Part shown: piece after piece, positions 53,707-64,000 of the stretch | How the letters are laid out: each line of letters begins with the position of its first letter | How positions within the stretch are numbered: the first letter of the stretch is position 1 | NCBI GenBank assembly: GCA_009763385.1 | Contig: CM019831.1 | Coordinates: 76,450,706-76,514,705, forward strand | Direction: 5' to 3' | From: Coix lacryma-jobi var. lacryma-jobi | Lineage: Eukaryota; Streptophyta; Magnoliopsida; Poales; Poaceae | DNA: 64,000 nt | Program-made: the position numbers and the translations under genes | Notes under the pieces: generated by a model | Databases searched by the model: none | What the model saw: only the letters and a program-made list of their open reading frames with translations | What the model was told of the DNA's origin: nothing

Positions 53707-56246
53707 TTAATGGAAAGTGAGGAATTGGATAACATCCAACTCCTCAGAACTCTTTTCAGGTTCTAGAAAAATCTTAAGGTGATGACCATTTACCTTAAAT
53801 AATGTACCTTCATCGTTTGGAAGTGTCACCGCTCCAGGGGACGAAGTGCTAATCACCGTGAATGGTCCTTCCCATTTGTTTCATAGCTTTCCATGACCGA
53901 ATAGCTTAACCCTAGAATTAAAAAGTAATACCTTGTCTCCTGGAGTGAAGTTCTTCGTCTTGATCCTTTTGTCATGCCATCTTTTGGTTCTCTCTTTGTA
54001 GATCTTAGCGTTATGATATGCCTTTTCACGCCATTCATCTAGTTCTGAAAGTTGCATCTTTCTCTTGATTCCTGCTGCTTCCAAGTCCATGTTCCGTCTT
54101 TTTATCGCCCAGTGAGCTTTGAACTCTAGCTCAACAGGCAAGTGACATGTCTTCCCATAGACGAGTTGATATGGTGACATTCCCAACGGTGTCTTGTAGG
54201 CTGTACGGTAGGCCCACAATGCATCCGGTACTCTGTCTCTTCACTTTGTTCCCAGCTCGTTGACTGTCTTCTGTAGAATGTTCTTGATTTGCTTGTTCGA
54301 TGTTTCTGCTTGGCCACTTGTCTGAGGGTGATAGGGGGAAGCGATGTTGTGACGGATCCCACGTTTTGACAAGTATGCACGAAAGTGCCTATCAATGAAG
54401 TGAGAACCTCCGTCACTAATCACCATTCTTGGAACTCCGAATCTTGGAAATATCACTTCCTCGAACATTTTCTTGGAGCTTCTGGCCTCTGCAGCTTTAC
54501 ATGGTAGGGCTTTGACCCATTTGGAAACGTAGTCGACTGCCATTAAGATGTACTCACTGTTCTTGGATTTTGGAAATGGTCCCATGAAATCAATTCCCCA
54601 ACAGTCAAAGAGCTCGATCTAGAGATTGTTAGTGAGTGGCATGGCATCTCTTGAATTGATATTGCCATGCCTCTGACATGCTCCACATCTCTGGATGAAA
54701 TCTTTTGTGTCGTCATACATGGTTGGCCAGAAAAATCCACTTTGCCAGATCTTGGAATGTGTGCGGAATGCTCCATAGTGTCCTCCATAGGGTGATGAGT
54801 GGCATCTTTCAATGATCTTGATTCCTTCTTCAGATGGTACACATCTTCTGAGTAGCCCATCAGAGCACACTCTGAAGAGGTACAGATCATCCCATAGGTG
54901 AACACGACTCTCATAGATGAGCTTTCTCTTATCTTTGCCTGGTGGTACGTACCCTGAAACCATAATATTAATAATATCTGCATACCAGGGGTCAGACCTA
55001 GAGACTAGATAGAGTGTATCGTCCCTGAGTGAATCGTTGATAGGTAGTTCCTGTGGATTCTCAAATTGCATTCTTGACAAGTGATCAGCAACAGAATTCT
55101 TTACTCCCTTTTTATCTTTTATTTCTAAATCAAATTCTTGGAGTAACAAAATCCATCTTATCAAGCGAGGTTTAGCATCTTTCTTAGTGAGCAAGTATTT
55201 AAGAGCAGCATGATCAGTGTAAACAATTACCTTAGCTCCAACTAAGTAAGATCTAAATTTATCAATAGCAAAAACAACATCTAGCAGTTCTTTTTCAGTT
55301 GTTGCATAATTAAGTTGTGGTACAGTCAAAGTTTTACTAGCATATGCAATTGCGTGATGTTTCTTATCTTTGCATTGTCCTAGCACATCACCTACTGCAT
55401 AATCACTTGCATCACACATGATCTCAAAAGGTTAAGACCGATCAAGTGGTTGAATGATCGGTGCAGAAATAAGTGCTTTCTTTAGGGTTTCAAAAGCTTT
55501 TAAGCATGCATCATTAAATTCAAAGGGTACATCCTTAGCCAAAAGATTAGTAAGTGGTCTAGCAATGTGTGAAAAATCTTTTATAAACCGACGATAAAAA
55601 CCAGCATGGCCAAGAAAACTTTGTGTCCCCTTAATATTAATAGGAGGAGGTAGTTGTTCAATTACTTCAATTTTAGCTTTGTCTACCTCAATTCCACGTT
55701 CAAAAATTAAATGACCAAGCACTATGCCTTCTCTAACCATGTAATGACATTTTTTCCAATTAAGGACTAAGTGCTTTTCCTCACATCTTTGCATAAACCT
55801 TGTCTAAATTTTCTAAACAGTGATCAAAAGTTTTTCCATAAATAGAAAAATCATCCATGAACACTTCCATAATTTCTTCAATCATATTAGAAAATATAGA
55901 CATCATGCATCTTTGAAAAGAAGAAGGGGCATTTTATAATCTAAAAGACATTCTACGATAAGCATAAGTTCCATAAGGACATGTAAAAGTGGTTTTGTTT
56001 TGATCATTAGGATGGATCAGAATCTGATGATATCCAGAATATCCATCAAGAAAGCAAAAGGATTGATTAGCCAACCGCCCTAACATTTCATCAATGAAGG
56101 GCAGTGGAAAGTGATCTTTCCTTGTTGCCTTGTTAAGTTTTCTGTAATCAATACACATTCTCCATCCAGTCACAGTTCTTTGTGGAATTAATTCGTTCTT
56201 TTCATTTCTAACAACAGTCATGCCTCCCTTTTTATGCACAACTTGC
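53707..56246 (-). pseudogene. D pol, part 2: RT core, RNase H, integrase
   Basis: Continues RT after the F insertion: VVHKKGGMTVV, WRMCIDYRKLNKATRKDHFP, then FMDD near 55850. A stop at 55934 and a frame change near 55800 precede one long frame down to TAA at 53707, with stops at 55432, 54619, 54241 and 53881. RNase H has MCDASDYAVG and TDHAALKYLL; the integrase zinc site is H..H (YGGHYGAFRTH) with CGACQRH; the core has MAVDYVSKWVKA and SDGGSHF; the C-terminal part has ALWAYRTAYKTPLG and ends near LEPEK. Integrase and RT catalytic motifs survive, but the frame is broken at least six times. Confidence 0.85.
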
Positions 56247-56251
56247 GCAGG
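56247..56251. repeat. Target-site duplication of F, left copy (GCAGG)
   Basis: Exact repeat at 62135-62139. Removing F and one copy makes the D reading frame continuous across the insertion site in RT. Confidence 0.92.
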
Positions 56252-56396
56252 TGTTGACACTGGTTATCTATCAAAATTAAAGGATGAATAAATATGAAAA
56301 GGGCATGAATTCAATCACCAACAAAGGTTTAGGGTTTTAATTGACAATGTTCCACGAGTTTTGGTGAATTGTGATTCTGCAGGGACTAAACCAAAA
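56252..56396 (+). repeat. 5' LTR of F, internally deleted
   Basis: Matches the first 145 bp of the 3' LTR up to GGGACTAAACCA, then changes to unrelated sequence. Confidence 0.8.
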
Positions 56397-56880
56397 AACC
56401 ACGAGGTATATATCAACTAACATTACACAGGAGAGAGATTTTGTTCATCCATGGTTGGGTCTGAACAATGAAGATCCTAAAACTCAAACCATAGACACAC
56501 AAACCTACTCTCAGATCACTAATGGTGCTAGTCTAGCTTTGATTCTTGCTTGGGCACTGATGACAAACAGGATGCAACTTACCTCGTATGAGACAACATA
56601 TGCCTGCAATCATCATTGTCCAAGATATCAAGACTAGAAGTGGGAAGTTATCCTCTTTTCTAATCAAGAGCTAGCTTGGGAGACAAGATGGTACCACTAC
56701 AACAATAGCAAGATCTACAAGTCAAACACATGAACATGTTGTTGGGAGTCCATCTACATCACAAGCCAGCCTAGGAGAGAATTCCGTTGTCTAGATATGT
56801 TTCACAATCAAAGGGGGGAAGGAGAAACCCAACTTCAAACATATTGATCTTCTACTCACCACTTTGATCAGTACAAACCA
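56397..56880 (+). other. F interior, 5' part, no recognisable gene
   Basis: An 88-codon open frame (56371-56637) overlaps the LTR edge but has no family features. This may be heavily decayed gag or filler at a deletion. Confidence 0.35.
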
Positions 56881-57190
56881 CTAGATAATGCCCCAGTCAA
56901 GAAGAGAAGTATGATCCATCACTCATTCTTGGAAGATCGTTCTTGAACACCATCAATGTTATCATCTTTGCCGGACCTGGACAAGTCAACTTTTGGATCT
57001 TTTGCTGATTCTTCAACAACTACATCACTTATGAGCAGCCAAAGAGAACCAAGAGAAGATGTCGAAGGGAGAACCAACTGCCAAGAATTGAGGAGGGCAT
57101 CATGAAGGATGAAGCCACTGCACCACAAGAGTTAGAAGATGGAGAGATAGTACCTGAGCCAGCAAATCAAGAAGAACAGCTGATATGATC
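56881..57190 (+). pseudogene. F first protease-like remnant and linker
   Basis: At 56922 the frame reads LILGRSFLNT, the flap-end motif of the retropepsin-like domain, followed by a basic linker similar to that after the G1 protease. The active-site half is not recognisable. Confidence 0.5.
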
Positions 57191-58289
57191 TCCATCATCT
57201 AGACACTGTTGAGAGGACAAGTCTCAGTTGTGACATCACAAGACAAAGACTCTCATAGAGGCACTCGAGTAGCAGCTCTAAATTCAAGTCTCTTGCCAAC
57301 CCAATAATTAAAGAAAAACAAGAAAGGTTGACAAGAGAAGAATGCAGAACTGTCCCTACATCCTCATAGTACAGAATTAATACAAGAAAGAGAGAGGATC
57401 CTAGTCAGCATACTCGAGGAACAATGTGCCTTCACTGATAAGTCGACACATAGAAGGTCGATACCTATAAAGATGATTCCACTGTGATCTTCCTCCTCTC
57501 AAGCATATTGTGAGACAAACAAGAGAAGACAAGCCATTCATAAACAACAACCAGCTAGACAAGAGAAGCTTCCACAAGGTGGTTCAGCACAATCACTTTC
57601 CAATGACAAAGTAACATTTCAAGGTAAGTAACCATCACTTTAAAAGCTTCTTCTTGATTCTAGTATGAACATAAATAAACAACTAAACATGTTTAAGTTG
57701 CACCTCACTTGATCCAACCTAATCAACTCAACATGTTTAGTCCTTTGATCTTTGTTCCTAGCTTTACTCTCTTGATTCTCACTGTCTTAACTAAATGAGC
57801 TAAAATGTTGTGCATCTAACCTTTGGAATATGATATATCTCAATCATGAAAAGATCGACACAGTATGCATAGATTATCCTTCCTTAGGTTAAGTAATCTG
57901 ATCTATTAAATATTTTAAGATGCTACTTTCAAGCCCATCCTCTGTTCCTATCACTCATGTTAAGATTGAATAGAACATATAAATAACAAGTTTATCTTGT
58001 GCATTGTGCCTAAGGATAGAGGGGAATAAACAAAACTTTTGGTTCTGTTGGTGTTTTTCCACCAACAGAGCCCATGCACTTGATCTCTACCTGCTCTTTA
58101 TGAGCAGGACACACTCTTGAGTAAACATGGAGAAGGTTATCACTCCCAAATTCTATAGAGTGAAGGTCCTAGATCTACAAGAACATGCACACTGAGCAAG
58201 ATGCTGTCAGCTTCCACAATTAACGCTTCACTTCAAACTGCTGGACGAACGAACATGAGTGACACCATATCAAGAGGCATAAACAAGAA
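57191..58289 (+). other. F interior, no recognisable gene
   Basis: AT-rich sequence with short open frames; nothing recognised between the two protease remnants. Confidence 0.35.
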
Positions 58290-58712
58290 GGAATGATGGA
58301 GGATGTTGTAGTCGGAAATAGAGGTCATGAAGTCCCCACAGACTTCTTGATCCTCGACATGAGAAGACGATGATGTCCACCTCATCCTAGGAAGACTATT
58401 CCTCTACGCTACAAGTACAATCATCTACAAGAGGAAATCCATTTTCACTTTCCTGGAGAAAAGGCACGATACAACTTCATCAACTACATGCCCAATGAAG
58501 CACCTAAGAAGAATAGAAGTGAAAGACACCGCTCTCAAAGCCAAAGAAAACAAACTATCAAGAATAGAGAGGCCAATCATGAAGAAGAAGCTATCGACAC
58601 TGTCCTAGAAAAGAAAGGAGAGAAACCTCAAGACAGTGAACCACACGAAGTGAAGACTCAGACCAAGAAAGTATGGGAGAAAATCTCCGCACCTAAGAGG
58701 TACAATCAATAA
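58290..58712 (+). pseudogene. F second protease-like remnant and basic linker
   Basis: Reads VPTDFLILDM, then after a one-base shift near 58365 HLILGRLFLY, matching the G1 second domain (VPTDFMVLDM, HIILGRPFLN). It continues as a charged linker, with KKVWEKI matching KQVWKKK in G1, to a stop near 58710. The DxGxS active site is not seen. Confidence 0.6.
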
Positions 58713-60748
58713 CAACTTTCCAAACGTCTAACATACCTTGGGAGGTCTGAACCAAGGGAAGGTCCGGTTCGTCAGACCTAAATATCTGAACCTTTGCCAA
58801 AAGGTAAAAATAGGTAGTTAGCTTCGTATTTACTTTCCTGCATATTTCTCATATTTAATTCTTAGTCATTTATTGCATCATCATATTTAATCATTGCATC
58901 ATCATATTTAATTCACAACACATTTTAATTTCTGCATTACATTAGAAAACAAAATAAAAATATTTCACTGCATCATAATGCCCCATGCGAATAATTCTAT
59001 GCCGTGTAAAAACCCACAGGAATGTTCACCATGGTGGCATAAAACTAATAAAAATAAATATGCATGCATTCATCCTGTGCATTTTCTCTTGCATCATAAA
59101 AATATAAAATGCAAAAATATTAAGAAAGAGATCTTACTGAAATTCTAGACAACTAAGGCTTAAGTGGCCAACCACTAACGCTTAATCTATTCCACAAGTT
59201 TTGTTGTCTATTTGAGTTTCACAGGATTTGAAAGGCCAAGAAAAGCTGACGAGAAAGTGAATGCTCCATCTACTATTGGAGCACTATCTCAACAAACATC
59301 AACATCAATCAAAGTTCTAATAGAGGAAGGACATATCCACTGCCAGTCTGCTACATTGCAAGATCGAACGACTATGTCAACATTCGGCTTGGGGGAAGGC
59401 ACCCCCAAGTATCCCCGTAAGTATCTTTATCCTCTAAAGTTTTTCATTCTATAAAAAGATTCAAAACACCAAAAATATGTGAGCACATGAAGGCTCACCC
59501 TTAAAAAGAAAAGAACAAAAAAAATATGTGGGCACATGAAGGCACACCATTAAAAAAAAAGAGACAAAAATATATGAGCACATGAAGGCTCAACACTATT
59601 AAGGGAAATAGCTTGGGGAGACGCACCCCCGTTATCTTCGCGATTCAGGTATGTCTTTATTATTATTACTACTACTATTATTATTGGCTTTTATATTATA
59701 TCTTAAAGTGTGTTAGACTAAATAAATAAAATAGTGTGTCTAGTTTGTTTTAAGAAGTTGATAACTAAAGAAGAACTCTCTCTCTAATCTTTTGCATGGA
59801 AATGATGAATAGTTGCTCTATCTAATTTCTTTCAAGTACCTAGCCTTCAAAGCATGAGTTCTCCTAATTAATAATGATGCCTTAAAATAAAATTAAATAC
59901 ATGGTTGGCAAATACTTAATCTAAGGTCTAGGTAATTGGGATATGGCATGTGATGATCTGAGCTGCTATTATCTTGTTCTAAACAACACTAAAGTTCCAG
60001 AGATTTCTAAATATGAATATGACTAATAATTACATTGAGTTAAATTAAGCTTTGTGACCCTGTGAGATGTTATCTTGCCATTGAATTGAGATCACTTACA
60101 CATTTCATCCATATTCCGCATAAATGCTCATAATTATCTGTTGCTACCCTCTTAGAAGTTTGTTGGAAGCATATGGCTATTAAAAAGAAAAAAGAAAAAA
60201 AGAGAAAAAAGATTTGAGGAAATAAAAAGGGACAAGAGTCCGAAACCTCAAAAAGATAGATCCCGAGGAAATAAAAAGGGACAAGTGTCCAGAACCTTGA
60301 AAGAAATAAAAAAAAAGAGAGAAAAAATGTTAGAAAAAAATGGGCACGTGCCCGATAGTAGAATTAGCCTGATAGTCATATGTCTCTGATGAACAGAAGA
60401 GAGTGAATATATTCAAAAGAGCATCCGACTCCATTTTCCATACACATGCACTTCTTGATTCAATGGTTGGTTGACTTTCTCTTTGGATCCATTGTTTAAT
60501 TTAACAACATATGTATTAATGCTTTTGAAAATTAATTAAAACTCCGGGATAAAGGTGAAGTGAAAGAACTAGAGACATGGTGCTTGATTTGATTGTTCAA
60601 TCTCTTAATTATTTAGGATCTAAGGTAAGAGTAATAAGCCCCATGAAGAATAACATGATATGTTTCGGAGAATTTTTGTTTAAACAGTAGGTATACTTGT
60701 TGGAAGTGAAGATATAGTAGCAACTCCTGATCCATTGTTAAGTTTTGG
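58713..60748 (+). other. F 3' non-coding region with internal PPT-like hairpins
   Basis: Perfect hairpin CTTGGGGG-AAGGCA-CCCCCAAG at 59388-59409 and a degenerate one at 59612-59631. GGGACAAGTGTCC (about 60278) and GGGCACGTGCCC (about 60340) are shared with D. A GAGCACATGAAGGCTCA-type repeat occurs at 59480-59595. No coding signal. Confidence 0.65.
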
Positions 60749-60787
60749 TTTTGCTAAGGGACTAGCAAAAGGTAAGCTTGGGGGAAT
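60749..60787 (+). promoter_or_regulatory. PPT-proximal stem-loop and polypurine tract of F
   Basis: Hairpin TTTTGCTA-AGGGAC-TAGCAAAA (60749-60770) is followed by AAGCTTGGGGGAAT (60774-60787) and the LTR. Confidence 0.85.
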
Positions 60788-61446
60788 TGTTGACACTGGT
60801 TATCTATCAAAATTAAAGGATAAATAAATATGAAAAGGGAATGAATTCAATCACCAACAAAGGTTTAGGGTTTTAACTGACAATGTTCCACGAGTTTTGG
60901 TGAATTATGATTCTGCAGGGACTAAACCAGGAAACCAAGACTGATTGCTTCCCCTAGAAGGAAACCGACGCGAGATAACGCAATTGGCACGTCTGGAATA
61001 TTCCAGAAGGTTCTAGAGGACACCAGAGGACACCATGAGGCGGGACACCCTGAGACGCTGCCAGGTGGGACTGGTTGGTCCCACCCTTAGACAGACCGGT
61101 CTCCCCCCGGGCCCGCTGGCTTCCGTCTTCTGCAAGCTTCCTCCACCACCTCCTATGATGCATCTCCACCGTCCCTAAAGTCGGTTTGATCCAACGGCCG
61201 CGGTTGATCCTTCAGGGCTATATAAGCAGCCCCAGACCCCCCTCTCCAGGCATCTCCATCTTCATTATTCATCTCCACATCAGAAACTAGGGTTTCAATT
61301 AGAAGTAGAGGTCCCTCTAGATGAATCTCTTCTAGTTCATCTAGAATTAGATCTAGTTCATCTAGTTGTAATCAGGAGCCAGCTATCAAGTAGAAGACTA
61401 GTTACCCCTCTAGTTTAGGTTTAGAACCTAGTCTTATATTAGAACT

Positions 61447-61496
<50 letters not shown>

Positions 61497-62134
61497 GAGA
61501 TCAAGAAGGAGCTTCGGCCTGTCGGATCCACTTCTTCATCTTGTACCTGTGGCTTCAAGTTCATCAACAACTTCAGCGATTGTTTCGGTAATCAACGTCT
61601 ATATCTAAGTTTGAGCTATTGTTCTTATTATTCTTAAAGATTTATGACTCTCTTTTGAGTACTTTAATTCTAGTAATTCTAGAGTTAGAGTAGTTGGATA
61701 GTGTAAGCGTGGTGCTTAGACTTGATAGCTCATATATGCCTCCTATAACGCCGGTAGTAGTGGTTGTTCGCAAGGGTGACTCTTATAGCCTTGTTGATTC
61801 TTCTATAGCCCACTTACCCGTGTGTAGGCTGGGTAGGATTATACATTTGCATAAAAGACTCATACTCTGTTTGTGACCTTTTATGGCAACTTCCCCACTA
61901 AGAATAATATAAACATATCACTCTTAAATTGGAATTAGACAACCTTAGTGATCCCCTCTATGCTTCTAGATTCTCTGTCCTTGTTAGCTACTCAGGGGGT
62001 AGCCTTGAGACTTAACACTATCCGTTCCTTTGGGTTCGATATTAAAACTAGGTTACTCCGGTGAAGTGCTACATCGGTAGATATTATCTGCGCGCTTGCG
62101 GATAAAGTAGAGTGTGCGTTAATTTATACCAACA
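60788..62134 (+). repeat. 3' LTR of F, complete
   Basis: 1347 bp, TGTTGACACTGG to ATACCAACA. Hairpin with arms GTGGGAC/GTCCCAC at 61065-61084; TATATAA at 61219-61225 followed by GCCCCAGACCCCCC; (GA)n microsatellite at about 61450-61492. Confidence 0.88.
61450..61492 (+). repeat. (GA)n microsatellite
   Basis: About 21 uninterrupted GA units within the LTR of F, downstream of the TATA box. The corresponding place in the D LTR has only a short GA run. Confidence 0.9.
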
Positions 62135-62139
62135 GCAGG
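62135..62139. repeat. Target-site duplication of F, right copy (GCAGG)
   Basis: Exact repeat of 56247-56251. Confidence 0.92.
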
Positions 62140-64000
62140 GCTTACCCACTGACTGTGTGTCACAGGATAAATAATCCCGACATGTAACAACTTTAAGACC
62201 TCTTTCTTAACTACTCTCATCGCATTATTAAGCCTACGTTGGGGTTCTCTAGAAGGTAAAGCATCGGGATCTGTAGGAATGCGATGGGTGCAAAGAGCAG
62301 GGTTAATCCCCTTGAGATCTTGGAGTGAATAGCCAAAGGCAGATCTATTGTTCTCTAAAACAGTGATCAAGCGGAGTGTTTCTTCTAGAGAAAGTTTATC
62401 GCTTTTAATCACAGGAGTGTCTGGATCATTGTTAAGAAAAATGTAGCGAAGACCAGAAGGCAGAGGTTTTAACTCTATAGGAGATTTAGGAGGTTCTTCC
62501 AAAAGATCTAGAGTTGTTGGAGTGTTATAATGTTCATCCTCTTCCTCCATGAAAAACTTAGCATCATCTTCAAGATTAAGTTCTATGAAAGTTTCAAGAG
62601 ATGCTACTTTAATCTCTTCTACAGGGTCTAACTCTGGACAGGGTTCACTTCCAGTGTTTAGGGTATGAGTGATAGATCTGGGTAGTAAAAGATTTTTCCC
62701 TAGACAAAAGTTTAATGCCCCCGTCATTCCTTCGTGAATAAGTCTTTCGATTGGGTGTCCTATCAACAAGTCAAACTCATGGATATCAAAGATATAAAAG
62801 CTTAAGTGTACTAGAGTTTCTTTTACCTGGATAGGAAGGACATACAAGATTCCTAAACTAGGAAGAACATGTCCCGAAAAGCTTTTAAGGCATTTAGTTG
62901 TTGGAGTTAGTGGCATGTCTTCTAAAAAGTCATGTGCAAAGGTTGCATACATGATATTAACACCGAAAATAGGGTTATAAAGAGCATGGAAAGGGTCTCT
63001 ACGGATTTGGTAGAGGATAGAAGTAGAAGGTGAATCTAAGTGAATTATATCAGAGGAGGACTCTGACTCTTCTAACCACTCATGGCTTACCACAGACACT
63101 AGCTCTTCCGTAGTCTTTTTAAAGAAAGCTTTATCAGTCAAATCTGGAGGGTTTTTAGGAAATTTTAGACTATGAGGCTTTCTTGTCGTGTTATACTTCG
63201 AGGTATCACCAAACTCGGTGAAATACTCATCCTCGAATTTGAAGAAGATCTATGAGATCGGAGTTTCCTCCTTATCAAGATCTGAGATAGTTGATGTTAA
63301 AGATTTCAGTAGGGTTTCATGTTCAACTATCTGGGTTTGTTTCTCTTCTAAGAACTCTATAGACATAGCTTCGGGAGTGGATTGAGCTATCTTTTGCAGA
63401 AGCTCTCTTGCCGCAGGAGCAGATGTGCAAAGAAATGATCCATTTGCAGCTAAGTTAAGAAAAGAAGAAGTTTTCCTATTTACACCCATATAAAAATGTT
63501 GAAGAAGAACATGGTCTGGTATTGACAGAGATGGACCAGAGTGAACAAGATTTTAAAAACGTTCCCAGGAAGTTATTAGAGATTCATCGTCTTCTTGTAT
63601 AAAAGATAAGACTTCTAATCTAAGACAGACTATTTTGGAAATTGGGAAGAAATCTAAGCAAAAGCTAGAGCAAAGATTCTTCCAATCCCCATCCTTACTC
63701 GGTGCGGTTCTACTATACCAGGTTTTAGCTTTCCCTCTCAAATAGAAAGGAAAAAGCTTCCATCTAACGGTTTTGTCGGACATGCCTTTGATATAAAGAC
63801 ATGAATAGGTCTGCTCGAACTAGTTAAGGTGAGTGTACGGATTCTCATCTTCCTTACCTGAAAAGGATTGTTTTTGGACCATCTGTATCAAACACAGGCA
63901 TAGCTCATAGCCATCGGATAGGATAGGTCTAGATGATTCTGGTGGTTCTGAGGCTACTACTTTAGGAAAATGGCAGAGGCTAATAGGAGTGAAATGTTTG
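62140..64000 (-). pseudogene. D gag-pol, part 1: gag, protease-like domain, RT N-terminus (5' end outside window)
   Basis: One minus-strand frame from the window edge to the F insertion, with stops near 63553 (TAA) and 63250 (TAG). Gag has RWKLFPFYLRGKAKTWY and a long helical stretch; the protease-like segment has FAHDFL and the hydrophobic core FDIHEFDLLIGHPIERL; RT begins around ALCTHRIPTDPDALP and ends at HSQWVSPA, where F is inserted. The active-site Asp of the protease is not clear (VNIMYATFA at the expected place). The gag start and primer site are beyond 64000. Confidence 0.8.

Larger units (their letters stand above)
56252..62134 (+). mobile_element. F: decayed non-autonomous Athila-like element, relative of G1
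   Basis: A 5883-bp insertion with TGTTGACACTGG at its left end and a full 3' LTR (60788-62134). The left LTR is cut down to about 145 bp, and primer site and most of gag are gone. Two protease-like remnants, basic linkers, internal PPT-like hairpins and the terminal PPT follow the same order as in G1. Inserted in opposite orientation into RT of D. Confidence 0.85.
50041..64000 (-). mobile_element. D: Athila element with gag-pol and extra 3' ORF, split by element F (continues past window end)
   Basis: Minus strand: gag (from beyond 64000), protease-like domain, RT (interrupted by F at 56252-62134), RNase H, integrase, an extra ORF (53337-52648), a 1.4-kb non-coding part, PPT (51257-51245) and a 3' LTR lacking its U5 end. 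RT motifs DYRKLNKATRKDHFPLPFID and VFMDDF and the tRNA-Asp-using relatives place it in Athila. Its frame is shared by gag, protease and the first part of RT. It is the only Athila copy in this window with a polymerase. Confidence 0.85.

Overview
This window is a plant nuclear, repeat-dense (heterochromatin-like) segment, most probably from a grass. I see no convincing host gene. Almost every base belongs to nested LTR retrotransposons: Ty3/gypsy elements of the Athila, Tekay-type chromovirus and Tat types, Ty1/copia elements of the Sirevirus type, and one Cassandra-type solo LTR carrying 5S rRNA sequence. The organism call rests on this mixture, the primer-binding sites (tRNA-Asp, tRNA-Met and a Tat-type site) and GC-rich palindromic LTRs. 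The species cannot be named from the sequence alone.

Layout. 1-6430: Athila-like element G1 (+), coding only gag and protease. 6431-8963: fragment E (+), one LTR with a polypurine tract (PPT) on its left and a primer-site remnant on its right. 8977-9641 plus 31261-33703: Sirevirus-like element C1 (-), split by element B. 9647-31255: element B (-), an Athila-like gag-protease element with duplication TTGAT, itself split in its 3' LTR by element A. 10156-23967: element A (+), a 13.8-kb Tekay-type chromovirus with two 3970-bp LTRs, duplication GATCG, an extra 5' ORF resembling the histone H3 tail, and a gag-pol ORF. 33704-36492: Tat-type fragment (+) ending in a 2-kb minisatellite. 36493-50040: Sirevirus-like element C2 (-) with a broken env-like ORF and a Cassandra solo LTR (41069-41341, duplication AAATC). 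50041-64000: Athila element D (-) with gag, protease, RT, RNase H, integrase and a further ORF, split inside RT by element F. 56252-62134: element F (+), a decayed relative of G1, duplication GCAGG.

How the parts relate. G1, B and F carry gag/protease only; D carries the enzymes they lack and shares their palindromes, PPT architecture and promoter module, so it is a plausible helper type. Element A is the youngest large insertion: I count at least 11 differences between its LTRs by eye. Its first ORF begins like histone H3, continues as a predicted coiled coil and ends in an acidic tail, while its integrase ends in a chromodomain that this copy interrupts with a stop.

The strongest leads are: (1) the H3-tail ORF in a chromodomain-bearing element; (2) a stem-loop with a GGA-containing loop just before the PPT in Tekay and Athila elements, with different but complementary stems; (3) a second internal PPT copy 1.1-1.5 kb upstream of the terminal PPT in four Athila elements, each matching its own element's PPT; (4) an LTR-like promoter module directly upstream of the extra ORF in D; (5) an env-like ORF of about 850 codons broken by nine stops, eight of them TAG, without a frameshift.
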